From UBA6183 sp943372215 (GTDB lineage Bacteria; Bacteroidota; Bacteroidia; UKL13-3), in NCBI GenBank assembly GCA_943372215.1, contig CALRXU020000010.1, forward strand, positions 1 to 64,000: a DNA stretch of 64,000 bases. Direction: 5' to 3'. Below, in pieces: positions 53,642 through 63,266 of the stretch. The notes under the pieces were generated by a model. It made no database searches. It was not told where the DNA came from and saw nothing but the letters and a program-made list of their open reading frames with translations. Position 1 is the first letter of the stretch; every line of letters begins with the position of its first letter. A program made the position numbers and the translations under genes.

Positions 53642-56266
53642 TTAAGCTGCTTTGGTAAATGCACGTAAAATGGTGTGTAAGGTTTGTTGCTTATTGTGGT
53701 TACAAATGCTGATGTGTTTATCTGCGCAAAAACGTGTAAACAATAGCTGGTATTTTTCAGTGAGGGTTTTAATATCCGTATAACTCAGTTCCTGTTTGCG
53801 TTTAAGTATTTCTTCAGGCTCGGCATACAAGAAAAAATTAACATGAGGTGTTTGAATAAAGTTAAATAAAAACCGCGTTATGCCACTGCTGATTTTAATA
53901 TTGCTGCGCTGCGGGTCAGCCATAAAATCATAGTAATAACGGTCGTATAAAACCACATGTCCTTTAAGCACATGCTTAACATAAACATACAATTGGCCTA
54001 AGGCATAATCAGCATAGTAATAAGCAAACCGCAATGCGGAGCCCCATTTGCTTTTGTTTGTTCCCTGACGTGGAAGGCTATTGATTACTTTTTGGTGTGC
54101 AGCCTCTTTACCATATTTGTAAACACTAAGTATGGGTAAGATAGATGGCCTGTGGCGTAGCACAACCACTTTGCGCCTGTAGCTGGTTTCCAGTTCCTTT
54201 TTCACCTCTTCCAGTATGGTTGATTTTCCAGCCCCATCCACACCACTAAAAGTAATCACCAATCCTTTTTTTGAGTAAATATCCTTTATGGTATCTGATA
54301 AGTAATGGATGGCATGAATGAATTTTCGAAAGGATTTGTTTTCGCGTTTTTTACGCAGCAAATTTGTTAAAGCAATTTGATGGCTGCGTTTAAAGTAAAA
54401 CAAGTCTTCCATATCTGTAATGTCCAACTGATATTTATGGGCAAAATATCTTGGAAGCATACGTTGCACAAATGCTGAAAGTTTTTTGAAGTGGTTGCGG
54501 TATCTCTCCGGTATATCTGCCCCATTGAGTACGCTAAAAAGAATGATGTACTCATAAGCCTGAAAAATACCTGGAACTTTCATGCCATTTTCAATAAACG
54601 CTGGTTCTTTCAGCCATTCGCTTGCTTGTAAAAAATAGGTGTTTTTGCGTTTAAATCCGGTTAATAAATCAATGCTGATAAAACTACCATCACTAAAATA
54701 AACATGCACAATGCTCATAAACGATTTTTTCACCACTTTTAACTTACACACTCCAAAGGCATTTTTTATGGTGGCAATAATGCTTTTTATATCTTCCGAT
54801 TTTACCAATAAATCAATGTCTGAATGGGTGCTGTAATCAGTTATTTTTTTGCCAACATGTTTTAACACACGGTAGTTTTTATGTTTGATAGATGCAAAAA
54901 ATTGTGTTACAAAAGCAGCCCTGATAGTGGTGGTTTTATAAGCTGCATTTTGTGTAAGCAACATGTTTAACCAGTTTTGCATGAGCCACTCTACTTGCAT
55001 GTGCAATGAAGGTTGTTGGCTATACACATGCAGATAATAACTTGCGGTATGTACCAGGTAAAGTTTCAAATGCAGGTCAACATCTATCTGGTACAATTCA
55101 ATCAGTTTTTTCACTGCTGGTTGATGAAGCGCTTGATGCAATTCCAATTCGATTTGATGGGTTTGGTTGTGCTGAATCAATACCCCTTTTTGAATGATGT
55201 AATGAAACAAGTCAAACAACAGAGGCATGTTTGTTTTCCCCATTTCCCAATCATATAACGAAATGTTATCTTTGGTTTCATACATGTTCCATGGGGTAAA
55301 ATCACCATGCATAATACCAGTTGGCACCGTTAATGTTTTTCCCTTCAATTGCTCCATAAGCAGCTCCAATTCATTACACACAGCTTCTGCATGTGCTATT
55401 TTTTTAAAGTGCGGGTTTGTCGTAGCCTCATTAAGTTGGTAACAGGTGCGCTTCAAAAAAAGTGTTTGTTTCAGGTCAGTGGTATATACACCAAGGTCAT
55501 ATAAATTTGATAATGCTTGTGTGTGTAAGTTATTCCATTTTGTAGGAGCCAAACATTGCTGAGGTTTAATATTGCTTTGGGCCGAAACGGGGTAAGTATC
55601 TGTAAAAACGGGTATATTCAAATTATCAAACGAGAACTGGTTCAACAAGCGCATCATTTTTCGTTCATTTTCAACCAATGTTGTTGCTGCTTCGCCTACA
55701 GGTAATTTAACAAAACGTTGTGTTCTTTTTCCGTCTCCTAATTCAATCAGGCATTTTCTGTTGGGGCCAATAGTTCCAGTAAATAAGCTAAAATGTTTAT
55801 TATCCTCTGCATAACCAATTTCTTCAATATAAGTGAGTGCACCACTTATGGTAAAAGCACCAGAAGCCATCTGCTTGCTTAAACCAAATAGAAATGCAGT
55901 TTTTATCACCGCTCTTAATGCCTTTGCTGTTTTATAGGTAGAGTTATAAAAGGAAAGAAATGTTGGTTTTTTAAGTTCTGTTGGCCATAACCACCGCATA
56001 GTGCCATCGGTATTATTAAAGTACCTAAATGTTTTACCATGCAAGGTATTGGTGAAATCAACAATAAATCTGTATCCTTTGGTTTTTGGGTTACCTGAAA
56101 CAATAAACAATACATCTGCGTTTTCATTTCCTTGCTTTAAAAGGGGAATGGTTTGGGCAGTATTGTTGATGAGTTTTTTTTGTGGATCATATACCACAAA
56201 GCTTAGCTGGTCTTTACCGATTAGGCTTAATAACACGCTTAGGTCAGAGGCAAATACATTTTTCAT
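53642..56266 (-). CDS. Three-domain fusion: APH-like kinase, nucleotidyltransferase-like and TMPK-like kinase
   Basis: The 874-residue protein combines parts not usually joined. Residues 1-170 are of unknown type. Residues 180-440 contain an aminoglycoside-phosphotransferase/choline-kinase fold with HGDFTPWN (320-327) and the metal-binding DWE (339-341). Residues 465-600 resemble a nucleotidyltransferase with HSDIDLLV (481-488) and a second acidic strand SFISIDLL (528-535). From about 668 there is a thymidylate-kinase-like P-loop domain: FSGVDGAGKST (673-683) and DRYYYDF (775-781). It should be cytosolic. Its place in an EPS cluster suggests it phosphorylates or activates a sugar, polyol or lipid head group for decoration. 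Confidence 0.75.
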   Translation of the reverse strand: MKNVFASDLSVLLSLIGKDQLSFVVYDPQKKLINNTAQTIPLLKQGNENADVLFIVSGNPKTKGYRFIVDFTNTLHGKTFRYFNNTDGTMRWLWPTELKKPTFLSFYNSTYKTAKALRAVIKTAFLFGLSKQMASGAFTISGALTYIEEIGYAEDNKHFSLFTGTIGPNRKCLIELGDGKRTQRFVKLPVGEAATTLVENERKMMRLLNQFSFDNLNIPVFTDTYPVSAQSNIKPQQCLAPTKWNNLHTQALSNLYDLGVYTTDLKQTLFLKRTCYQLNEATTNPHFKKIAHAEAVCNELELLMEQLKGKTLTVPTGIMHGDFTPWNMYETKDNISLYDWEMGKTNMPLLFDLFHYIIQKGVLIQHNQTHQIELELHQALHQPAVKKLIELYQIDVDLHLKLYLVHTASYYLHVYSQQPSLHMQVEWLMQNWLNMLLTQNAAYKTTTIRAAFVTQFFASIKHKNYRVLKHVGKKITDYSTHSDIDLLVKSEDIKSIIATIKNAFGVCKLKVVKKSFMSIVHVYFSDGSFISIDLLTGFKRKNTYFLQASEWLKEPAFIENGMKVPGIFQAYEYIILFSVLNGADIPERYRNHFKKLSAFVQRMLPRYFAHKYQLDITDMEDLFYFKRSHQIALTNLLRKKRENKSFRKFIHAIHYLSDTIKDIYSKKGLVITFSGVDGAGKSTILEEVKKELETSYRRKVVVLRHRPSILPILSVYKYGKEAAHQKVINSLPRQGTNKSKWGSALRFAYYYADYALGQLYVYVKHVLKGHVVLYDRYYYDFMADPQRSNIKISSGITRFLFNFIQTPHVNFFLYAEPEEILKRKQELSYTDIKTLTEKYQLLFTRFCADKHISICNHNKQQTLHTILRAFTKAA

Positions 56267-56304
56267 AATAGAGGTTGTTTCGTTTACCTATCCTATTCCT
56301 GTGC

Positions 56305-56312
56305 CAAATTTA
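56305..56312 (-). promoter_or_regulatory. Candidate -7 element before the fusion gene
   Basis: Read on the minus strand, TAAATTTG fits TAnnTTTG and would start a transcript about 30 nt before the ATG at 56266. No TTG stands 19-21 nt further upstream. The 134-bp gap here is the only large break inside the 50615-58786 block, so an internal promoter is plausible. Confidence 0.35.
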
Positions 56313-56400
56313 TAAACCCTTTATTTGCAAGGGTTTTCAAGGGATATTCCACAATTAATGCTCCCAATATGGGAATTAAAACTAGGGCATTGGGAAATGA

Positions 56401-57684
56401 TTATTGGGCCAGTTCTGGGTATTGCTTGTACAGTTTTTTCAGGGTGATTTTATCTGATAGCGAAAAATTGGGATTAAATTTAACTACAAACAAAAGCACC
56501 AAAAACTGGTAAAAAAGAATGGCGTAATTGGTTTCGCCAAAAATGCCAAACTCGGTAAATGAATTGATGATGGCTGGAATAAAAATGCACATAAAAAGCA
56601 TTTTGTTTTCAGCATGGTTGGATTGCGCATAGTTGCGGATGTTCAATACCAATTGGCTTATGGCGATAAATAAACCAATAAACCCCAAGTTCATCAATAC
56701 CTGTAAAAAAGTATTGTGGGTCATTTTGCCCGCATAAGTATGCACACTCTGAAAAGCATCGGTATAATAAATGCGCATAAAGCCAAAGCCCAATAGCGGT
56801 TCTTGCACAATACCTTCATTTAATAAAGCTGACCAAAAAGGCAGGCGGCCGGTCATGCTCAATACTTCTTCTACATCACCTGCTTTAAAAATAATCACCT
56901 GCAAAATAAAAGGTACTGCAAGCGCCATGGCAGCATAAACCAGCATTTTAATGTTGCGTGAGGCGCTTTTATTAATAAACACAAAAGTAATCAGTAAAAA
57001 GCCAATGGTAGAAGAACGTGAGCCTGTTAATACCAAAGCAATGAGGGCAATAATTAGCATCAATATGGGGTAAAATTTGTTTCGGTAGGCTTTAATCTCC
57101 ATAAATGCCAATGAGCCGCCAATAGAAGCCAACATGCCCAATTCATTCGGATTCATTAAATAACCCCCGAAACGGGCTTCTTCTCCACCACGGGTCATGC
57201 GGTAAAAAGTGTCAGGGTCTATCATTAACCCAATTAGCAACCCACTTAAAATAAAAAAAATGCCATTGGCAAAAAAGCTGCTATACCTAAACGCACGGTT
57301 GGGAAAATAAAACCTAATGGCTTCTTTAATTTTAATAAACAATAAGATAAACACCAAACTTTCGGTGGCCATTACCCACTGCAAAGCGGAGTAACCTACA
57401 TCTGTTGACCATAAAAAGGAAACCAAACCCAATGCCAGATAAGCAATGTAAAAACCTGGAGTCAGGATATTTTCATACTGGTAAGAAAGGATGAAATTTC
57501 TTTTTTTAAGTTTCTTGTAAATGTACCATAGCCAAATGGTAGTGCCAACACGTAATAATATTTTAAGCACACGGGTAATGGCTACGTTTTCTGATAAGGT
57601 AAAGTAGCCCAATATTTTTAAACAAATAATAATGTTTAAAAGTATAAATAACCGATGGACGAGTTTATCCGTTGGTGCTTTCAT
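56401..57684 (-). CDS. O-antigen ligase/Wzy-type polymerase (multi-span membrane protein)
   Basis: The 427-residue protein has about 11 hydrophobic helices and one long periplasmic loop around residues 270-320, the topology of Wzy polymerases and WaaL ligases. The Wzy_C-like stretch is seen in VLTGSRSSTIGFLLI and PLLGFGFMRIYYTDAF, followed by HTYAGKMTHNTFLQVLMNLG, in which an acidic/His-rich loop is usual. It would join flipped repeat units into a polymer on the periplasmic side. It overlaps the upstream glycosyltransferase gene by 20 bp. Polymerase is favoured over ligase because Wzx, Wzc and Wza-like genes share the locus. Confidence 0.85.
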   Translation of the reverse strand: MKAPTDKLVHRLFILLNIIICLKILGYFTLSENVAITRVLKILLRVGTTIWLWYIYKKLKKRNFILSYQYENILTPGFYIAYLALGLVSFLWSTDVGYSALQWVMATESLVFILLFIKIKEAIRFYFPNRAFRYSSFFANGIFFILSGLLIGLMIDPDTFYRMTRGGEEARFGGYLMNPNELGMLASIGGSLAFMEIKAYRNKFYPILMLIIALIALVLTGSRSSTIGFLLITFVFINKSASRNIKMLVYAAMALAVPFILQVIIFKAGDVEEVLSMTGRLPFWSALLNEGIVQEPLLGFGFMRIYYTDAFQSVHTYAGKMTHNTFLQVLMNLGFIGLFIAISQLVLNIRNYAQSNHAENKMLFMCIFIPAIINSFTEFGIFGETNYAILFYQFLVLLFVVKFNPNFSLSDKITLKKLYKQYPELAQ

Positions 57685-58786
57685 GGTAATGATCCAATAA
57701 TTGTTGCGCTATGGTTTGCCAATTAAACTCCTGAACCACCATGAGGTGGGCGTTAAGGCCCATTTGTTTTTGCTCCTTAAACAAGTAGCTGGCTTCAATA
57801 AAGGCTTTACATAGTGTAAAGGGTTGGTTGTTTTCAAGCACAATGCCTGCATTAAATGCTTTTATTTTACGGCCAAGGTTGGTTTCTTTTGAAACGATGC
57901 ACGGAATCCTAAGCGCGGCCGCTTCAAGCACTCCTGTGGGTAGTCCTTCGTTTCTGGAAGTGAGCACAAACCAATCCATGTTCACAATTAAGTTTAGTTT
58001 TTCGCCACCATATTGGCTGCCAAATGTTTTTACTGATGTAGTAATATCCAGCTTATGCACGAGCTTTAGTATTTCATCTTTGTCTGGGCCATCGCCTATT
58101 AGCCAAAGCTCACCTCTGCCACCAGCACTTTTATATAGAGAAAAACCTTCCAACAAAATATCAATGCCTTTTTCTTTCAGGGCCAATCTGCCGCAGAAGC
58201 CAAAAACGGGTAAGTCTTCCGTTAATACCTGGCGGTAAGTAAAGGTTAAATCATCAATGCGCTGCCCATTGGGAATTAAGATGTTTTTTTTGGCAAAATC
58301 TTGCGCGTTTTCCATTTCACTTTCACCAATAAAATGAATTTTGTGGGCCCATTTTAACATGAGCTTCTCAAACAGGAAATAGTACGTTTTTTTAACAAAA
58401 CGATTTCTGTTCACGGCTTCTTTATTAAAGCCTCCATGGCTGGTATATACAAATGGAATTTTATTGTGGTATAGCAACCGTGCAACAGAAAAAAAGTCAG
58501 GGATAAATGCCCCATGAATATGAAAAATGGTCTGCTTATCCAGTTGTTTTACGGCAAAAGCAAGTGAAGGATCTAGCTTAAATGGAACACGCATTTTTGG
58601 AAAGAGTCGGGTATGGTAATTTCTATCCGGATAATCATGCTTGGTATTTTGTGTAATTCCCCACACTTCAACATCATATCCAAAATCTTTTTGAGTAGCG
58701 GCTAAAGCATGAGCTACCTTATTCACTCCATTCATTCGTTCAGGGTTGGCTTTGCCTAACACAAGATGTACAATTTTTTTATTCAT
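57665..58786 (-). CDS. Glycosyltransferase family 4-like protein
   Basis: This 373-residue GT-B enzyme opens with VHLVLGKANPERMNGVNKVA, in which the N-GVNKVA loop binds the acceptor. Donor-site residues are in FGFCGRLALKEKGIDILLEGF and TSRNEGLPTGVLEAAALRIP with its nucleotide-binding glutamate. It should act in the cytosol on the same lipid-linked unit as the other transferases. It is the first gene of the left block of the cluster; its promoter must lie in the 58787-58970 gap, next to the structured element. Confidence 0.9.
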   Translation of the reverse strand: MNKKIVHLVLGKANPERMNGVNKVAHALAATQKDFGYDVEVWGITQNTKHDYPDRNYHTRLFPKMRVPFKLDPSLAFAVKQLDKQTIFHIHGAFIPDFFSVARLLYHNKIPFVYTSHGGFNKEAVNRNRFVKKTYYFLFEKLMLKWAHKIHFIGESEMENAQDFAKKNILIPNGQRIDDLTFTYRQVLTEDLPVFGFCGRLALKEKGIDILLEGFSLYKSAGGRGELWLIGDGPDKDEILKLVHKLDITTSVKTFGSQYGGEKLNLIVNMDWFVLTSRNEGLPTGVLEAAALRIPCIVSKETNLGRKIKAFNAGIVLENNQPFTLCKAFIEASYLFKEQKQMGLNAHLMVVQEFNWQTIAQQLLDHYHESTNG

Positions 58787-58971
58787 TATTTTAATGGTGT
58801 AAGAATAATAATGCCAAGAGTTGATGTGCTTTATTTACAATGGTTTATAAACACCTAATGAGTTGTTGCATTACCAAAATGGGAATGATTTTCCAACTAA
58901 GACTTTGAACTGCCTAGATTGACAAAATTCCTTCTTTGAAAAGAGACCTAGTATTTAACACCTATTTATTT

Positions 58972-59366
58972 GTACTTTTTTGCCTCTCCAAAAAAGTACC
59001 CAAAAAGGAGACCACGAAAGCCAAATTTGAGCTGCATTTTGGCGCACCACCAGCCGCCACTAGGGCCAATGCACTCAAATTTCACACCTTTCGTGGACAC
59101 CAACCGCACCAAGGATATTTGCAGCTTAAAAGGATTAATTTGCTTCAACGGCAAATGTGCCTTAGAGCGGCATTTGAGGTTTTTATGTAAAAGGCAAATA
59201 TTGTTGTTGAGCGCAGGGTTTGGTAAGCAATCACGAAGCAAAGCGGCTGTGATTGCGTGGTTAACAACAATAAGTAGCCTTTAATAAAAACATCAGCAGC
59301 CTTGATTTTTTTGCATCCTTTTTTTATCTAAGAAAAAAAGGATGTGGGGTTTGGGGCAACGCCCCA
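58972..59366. repeat. Palindrome-rich intergenic element (probable dispersed repeat or structured RNA)
   Basis: This gene-free 395-bp piece is a chain of inverted repeats. GTACTTTTTT (58972-58981) pairs with AAAAAAGTAC (58990-58999). CCACGAAAG (59012-59020) and AAATTTGAG (59023-59031) pair with CTCAAATTT (59074-59082) and CTTTCGTGG (59088-59096), enclosing a smaller TGCATT/AATGCA helix. CATCCTTTTTTT (59314-59325) pairs with AAAAAAAGGATG (59333-59344). TGGGGC/GCCCCA closes it at 59352-59366. Hairpins of this kind at both edges are common in non-autonomous Bacteroidota intergenic repeats. No transposase or convincing gene is inside. Confidence 0.65.
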
Positions 59367-59471
59367 GTAAAAGGAGTACTGAATTGTTTAAGGATTTTAG
59401 CATACCAAAGAACCACTGGTAAGTAAGTATATTCATATTATTTTGCTATGTTTGAAATAGAAATACATGTT

Positions 59472-59696
59472 ATGGGTAACACAGACTTATTAAAACTATA
59501 TAGCCAACTAAAGGAAATGAAGCAAACCCAAGAGGTTAAGCAGTTGCGGAAACAAGTGGAAGAAACGTTGTACTACAACCTTAAACATTACCACTTGGAG
59601 TTATCTTCGATTGGTGATGTTATCGGTTACGATAGGTTAAAAAGCGAGCTTCAAAACGCAATTAAGCTGGTTGAAATGGTGAAGAAAAAAAAGTAA
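59472..59696 (+). CDS. Small helical hypothetical protein on the opposite strand of the EPS locus
   Basis: An open frame runs from 59448 (82 residues), but the ATG at 59472 (MGNTDLLKLYSQLKEMKQ) is the more likely start, because TATGTTTG at 59447-59454, a -7-like element, covers the first ATG. The protein is charged and helical with heptad-like spacing, and ends in KKK. It has no homologue I recognise. It stands alone in the middle of the cluster, convergent with the flippase gene (14-bp gap), next to the palindromic element. Confidence 0.55.
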   Translation: MGNTDLLKLYSQLKEMKQTQEVKQLRKQVEETLYYNLKHYHLELSSIGDVIGYDRLKSELQNAIKLVEMVKKKK

Positions 59697-59710
59697 AACA
59701 ACGGTATAAA

Positions 59711-60958
59711 TTACAATAGCACCCTTAACTTGCTATTAGGAATGCGGAAAGCAATTGTTTTAAAACCAATGCTGTAAGCCACCAACATTAAAAGCTGGCT
59801 AATGCCAAAACCAAGAATAACACCACCAATACCCATCCCTTGCACCATAACATCAGCAAATGCCAATGCAAACGCGGTAGAGGCAAGGTAACCCCAAAAA
59901 ATGGCCTGCTGCCTGTTTAACACCCGCACGGCAATACGCAAAGGCGTTGCAACAACCACAATTAGGTAAATGGCAACAAAACCATAAACCACCCAGGCGT
60001 ATGGCAAATAAGTAGGCCCAAACACAAACGCAACTATGGTTTGGGTAAACAATAACAACGTGGTTAGCAGCACAACCGAAACCAATAAGTATTGTTTAAA
60101 AAAAGACTTCATGTATTTTAATAGTTCTTGGTGCGTATCTAACAAAAAGAGGCGCGCAATTTTTGCGGGAAAATGATTTTCAAGCGCAAGTAGCACCACG
60201 TTTAATAGCCCAAGTAGGTTTTGTGCCATTTTAATAGCCCCCAAAGCGGTATTGCCTAAAATTTGGTTGGCCGCAATCATAAAAAAGTTTCCAGAAAACC
60301 ATTGCAACAAGGAGGTACTTGTTAACCAAACCGACCCCTTAATGTGTTGTTTTATGATGGCGTAATAGCTTTGGTTATGGTTTTGCAGTAGAAAAGGATA
60401 CGAGCCAATAGCTGTTCCCAGTGCATAAAAAAACGATTGGATAAGTAAGGCTTCATTCAAGGTGAGCGAACCGAAAATGTATAGGGTTGAAATAATTAAA
60501 ATGGCAGCAATATTACCAACGAAAGAAGTGAGCAGGATAAGCAAATTACAATGGTTGAGGTACAATGCTTTTCTATTGGTTTCATTAAACAACAAGAAGA
60601 AAATAAACAGAAAGAGCACCCATGGCTCTACATGTGGAATGGAATTGTTTAGGGTTAAAAAAAGCACCACAGCAAGCGCAGCTAAAAAGGAGAAGCCCAC
60701 CTGTAACACCTGCACTTGTTTAAGGTAACCGAGTAAAAAAGACTCCGCTTTGGCAGAAAGTTGCTGCATAGGACTTATCATAAGGGCTTGCTGTAGCCCC
60801 AATACAAGCATGGTATACAACATCATCAAGGCATACTCTCCAAAAATAGCAATGCCAGAAAAGCGGGCAATACAAATGCCCAATAAAAAATTACTTCCGC
60901 TTAACATGGCTTGGTCTGTTAAGCTTATTATGGTTTGGTTTTGGAGTAGTTTTTTCAT
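59711..60958 (-). CDS. Wzx-like oligosaccharide flippase
   Basis: The 415-residue protein has about 12 hydrophobic helices with short loops and the MOP-superfamily feel of Wzx flippases (SLTDQAMLSGSNFLLGICIA at the N-terminus, a helix pair around residues 215-245, basic ends). Its role would be to move the completed lipid-linked repeat unit to the periplasmic face. It overlaps the upstream wzc-like gene by four bases (ATGA). The exact substrate is unknown. A polysaccharide exporter of another family is possible but less likely given the neighbours. Confidence 0.83.
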   Translation of the reverse strand: MKKLLQNQTIISLTDQAMLSGSNFLLGICIARFSGIAIFGEYALMMLYTMLVLGLQQALMISPMQQLSAKAESFLLGYLKQVQVLQVGFSFLAALAVVLFLTLNNSIPHVEPWVLFLFIFFLLFNETNRKALYLNHCNLLILLTSFVGNIAAILIISTLYIFGSLTLNEALLIQSFFYALGTAIGSYPFLLQNHNQSYYAIIKQHIKGSVWLTSTSLLQWFSGNFFMIAANQILGNTALGAIKMAQNLLGLLNVVLLALENHFPAKIARLFLLDTHQELLKYMKSFFKQYLLVSVVLLTTLLLFTQTIVAFVFGPTYLPYAWVVYGFVAIYLIVVVATPLRIAVRVLNRQQAIFWGYLASTAFALAFADVMVQGMGIGGVILGFGISQLLMLVAYSIGFKTIAFRIPNSKLRVLL

Positions 60959-63264
60959 GATGCTTTTTTTATGGTGGTTAAAAAAGCAAAAGGCAATTCA
61001 ATCCTGTTTTTAAGGCGTTGCCAAAAGGTAAGATTGGTAAACAATGCCCCTGAAAATAGCCCGTTAAAATTTGAAGAACCATTGTAATCATTTAACAGCA
61101 GACTAATGTTGTTGATGTGGTATTCTTGTGCGATGTATTCCGCATTGGCTAGATATTTAAAGTTACTGCTGTTGTGCCTGGTTAGATAAAGGTTGGTATC
61201 TGCAAGCTTCATCAATGTAATGGCATCAACGGTTAGGGTTGATGGGGCTGCCTCAATTACAATTAAATCGAACGCTGTTTTTAACTCCCCAATTAATGTG
61301 GTTAGGGTATTGATGTTTAACAAATGTGCTTGAGTGGAGTTGTAATTACCTAAGCCCAAATGTGCATAGGTGTTTCCTTGGTGTTGTGCAATAAATGTGG
61401 CTGTTTGGCTTGGTTTGGCCAATAAATCAATTAACCCCATTTGGTTAGAAGAGGTGTTTTCACTGAACGTATCAGCTTGAATGTATAGCGTATTAAAACC
61501 AATGCGAGAGGCTGCTTCTGATAGGTGAGATGCGGTAAATGTTTTTCCTTCTTGATGAATAGAAGAAGTAATGGTAATCACATCACCTTTTTTAAGCTTA
61601 TGCAATAACTGTAGGTTTTTTACCAAACCATTAAATGCAAGTGTAGCATCCAATTGTTGCGTTGCTCTTCTAATAATGCCAGCAAGTGGCAAGCTGCTGT
61701 GTTTTTCTATTTCATACCGAGATTCAATTCTACCCCTACCAGAATGAATTAAAAACACGATTCCGATACCAACAAAAATGCCCAAAAATCCAGCAACAAA
61801 TACAATCAATGTTTTGTTGGGCGAAACAGGCTTTAACGGCACCTCTGCATACTGGATAATGCGGTGAAAACAGATATTGACGTTTTGGGCAACAATGGCC
61901 TCCATCTTTTTCTCAGCAAGGAAATTGTACATTTTTTCGTTTAACCTAAACTTGCGTTCCAATATCACTTGGTTTCTTTCACGCACAGGCAGTCCATCAA
62001 ACTCATGTGAAGCAACATCTACGGCCATATCTAGTTCTCTTTTTTTAATGTTAATGTCCTTTTTTGAGTTTTTAATGGCCTCAATAATGTATTTTTTTAG
62101 GTCAGCAATTTTGGCATCTACATTTTTTACTTTTTCATTATCCGTTGTGTAGCGTGTTAACAGGTCTCTTTTTTCGTTGGTAAATAAGCGCAGGTTTTTT
62201 ATTGATTCGGTAAACAACAAATCGCCAAAGCCAAAATTTGGTGCTGCATCAGAAAAGTCTTTGTTTTGGGTAACGTACTCATACAACTCATTCAACGCTG
62301 TTTCAGTCATTTCTAAATTGGTTTGTTGTATGCTCAACTCGCTTAATTTTTTAAGCCCTGTTTCGGTTTCTTGGTAGGTGTTTACCACATGGTTTTCCAG
62401 TTTAAAGTTTTGTAGATTTTTTTCAGAGTGATCCAGCTCTTGGGCAATTTGTGTCAGCCGCTTATCAATAAAGGCAACTGTTTTTTCTGCCGCTGCAGAT
62501 TTGCTGCCAACGTAATCGTTAATGTATGCTTTGGCCAAGGCATTGATAAAATCGGCTGATTTTTGTGGAACCTCGCTGCGGTACGAAATGCGAATAATGG
62601 GAATATCTTTATCCAAGGCTTTTACATCAAGGTGCTTTTCATTTAAGGTTTTTAGTTGCTGTTCTTTAGATAGAATCAGAAAAGAAAATTGGTCTATAAG
62701 CTTTACCTCTCCGCTGCGCACAGTTGCATTGGTTGGAGTTACCATAAACTCTGCCAAAGGGGTTGTTAACGGTACACTAAAGCAGCCAGCCAAAGTGGTT
62801 GTTTTGCCTTGATGCGTATAACTTAACTCCACGTGGTTAGTATCCTTAACATTTAGGAAAAACGTAGTTTGGTAACAAGCACTGTCGCGTACAACGTAGG
62901 TAACCTTAAATGGAGATGCATTATACATTTCACTCGTTTTAATACTACCATGGCGGTAATAAACTACGTCATCACCCATGCTGTGCAATGCCTTGCCTAA
63001 TAACAGTTGTGATTTAAGTACTTCCACCTCTGCATCAATTTTGTTCACCGAGCTAAACATATCAAAATCCTTGAACAAGTTATTGTGCGATACACCAAAT
63101 TGTTGGTCGTCCAGTTTAATTTTGGCGGTGGCCTCATACAACGGAACACTATAATTAATGGTTCTTAGTGCAATAAAAACAGCAAGTGAAAGAGTAACCA
63201 AGATAATAGGCAGTCCCTTCACCAAAGGCAGTACAATTCTCCTGATATCGTTTTTGTTAAACAT
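60955..63264 (-). CDS. Wzc-like polysaccharide co-polymerase with degenerate BY-kinase domain
   Basis: The 769-residue protein has two membrane helices (about 17-36 and 485-507) flanking a large periplasmic Wzz/GNVR-type part with long coiled coils (255-410). The cytosolic end starts with a usable Walker A, TSSIHQEGKT (566-575). Walker A' reads IQADTF (595-600) instead of the usual D-x-D-x-R, Walker B ends in IVIEAAP (668-674) with E in place of D, and there is no tyrosine-rich tail. It probably controls chain length and bridges to the Wza-like lipoprotein, but may lack tyrosine-kinase activity. Two bases separate it from the wza-like gene. Confidence 0.88.
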   Translation of the reverse strand: MFNKNDIRRIVLPLVKGLPIILVTLSLAVFIALRTINYSVPLYEATAKIKLDDQQFGVSHNNLFKDFDMFSSVNKIDAEVEVLKSQLLLGKALHSMGDDVVYYRHGSIKTSEMYNASPFKVTYVVRDSACYQTTFFLNVKDTNHVELSYTHQGKTTTLAGCFSVPLTTPLAEFMVTPTNATVRSGEVKLIDQFSFLILSKEQQLKTLNEKHLDVKALDKDIPIIRISYRSEVPQKSADFINALAKAYINDYVGSKSAAAEKTVAFIDKRLTQIAQELDHSEKNLQNFKLENHVVNTYQETETGLKKLSELSIQQTNLEMTETALNELYEYVTQNKDFSDAAPNFGFGDLLFTESIKNLRLFTNEKRDLLTRYTTDNEKVKNVDAKIADLKKYIIEAIKNSKKDINIKKRELDMAVDVASHEFDGLPVRERNQVILERKFRLNEKMYNFLAEKKMEAIVAQNVNICFHRIIQYAEVPLKPVSPNKTLIVFVAGFLGIFVGIGIVFLIHSGRGRIESRYEIEKHSSLPLAGIIRRATQQLDATLAFNGLVKNLQLLHKLKKGDVITITSSIHQEGKTFTASHLSEAASRIGFNTLYIQADTFSENTSSNQMGLIDLLAKPSQTATFIAQHQGNTYAHLGLGNYNSTQAHLLNINTLTTLIGELKTAFDLIVIEAAPSTLTVDAITLMKLADTNLYLTRHNSSNFKYLANAEYIAQEYHINNISLLLNDYNGSSNFNGLFSGALFTNLTFWQRLKNRIELPFAFLTTIKKAS

Positions 63265-63266
63265 AT

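Noticed and set aside
58936..59284. Overlapping open frames of 84-104 residues on both strands
   Set aside because: They lie entirely within the palindromic element. Frames on opposite strands are explained by the inverted repeats.
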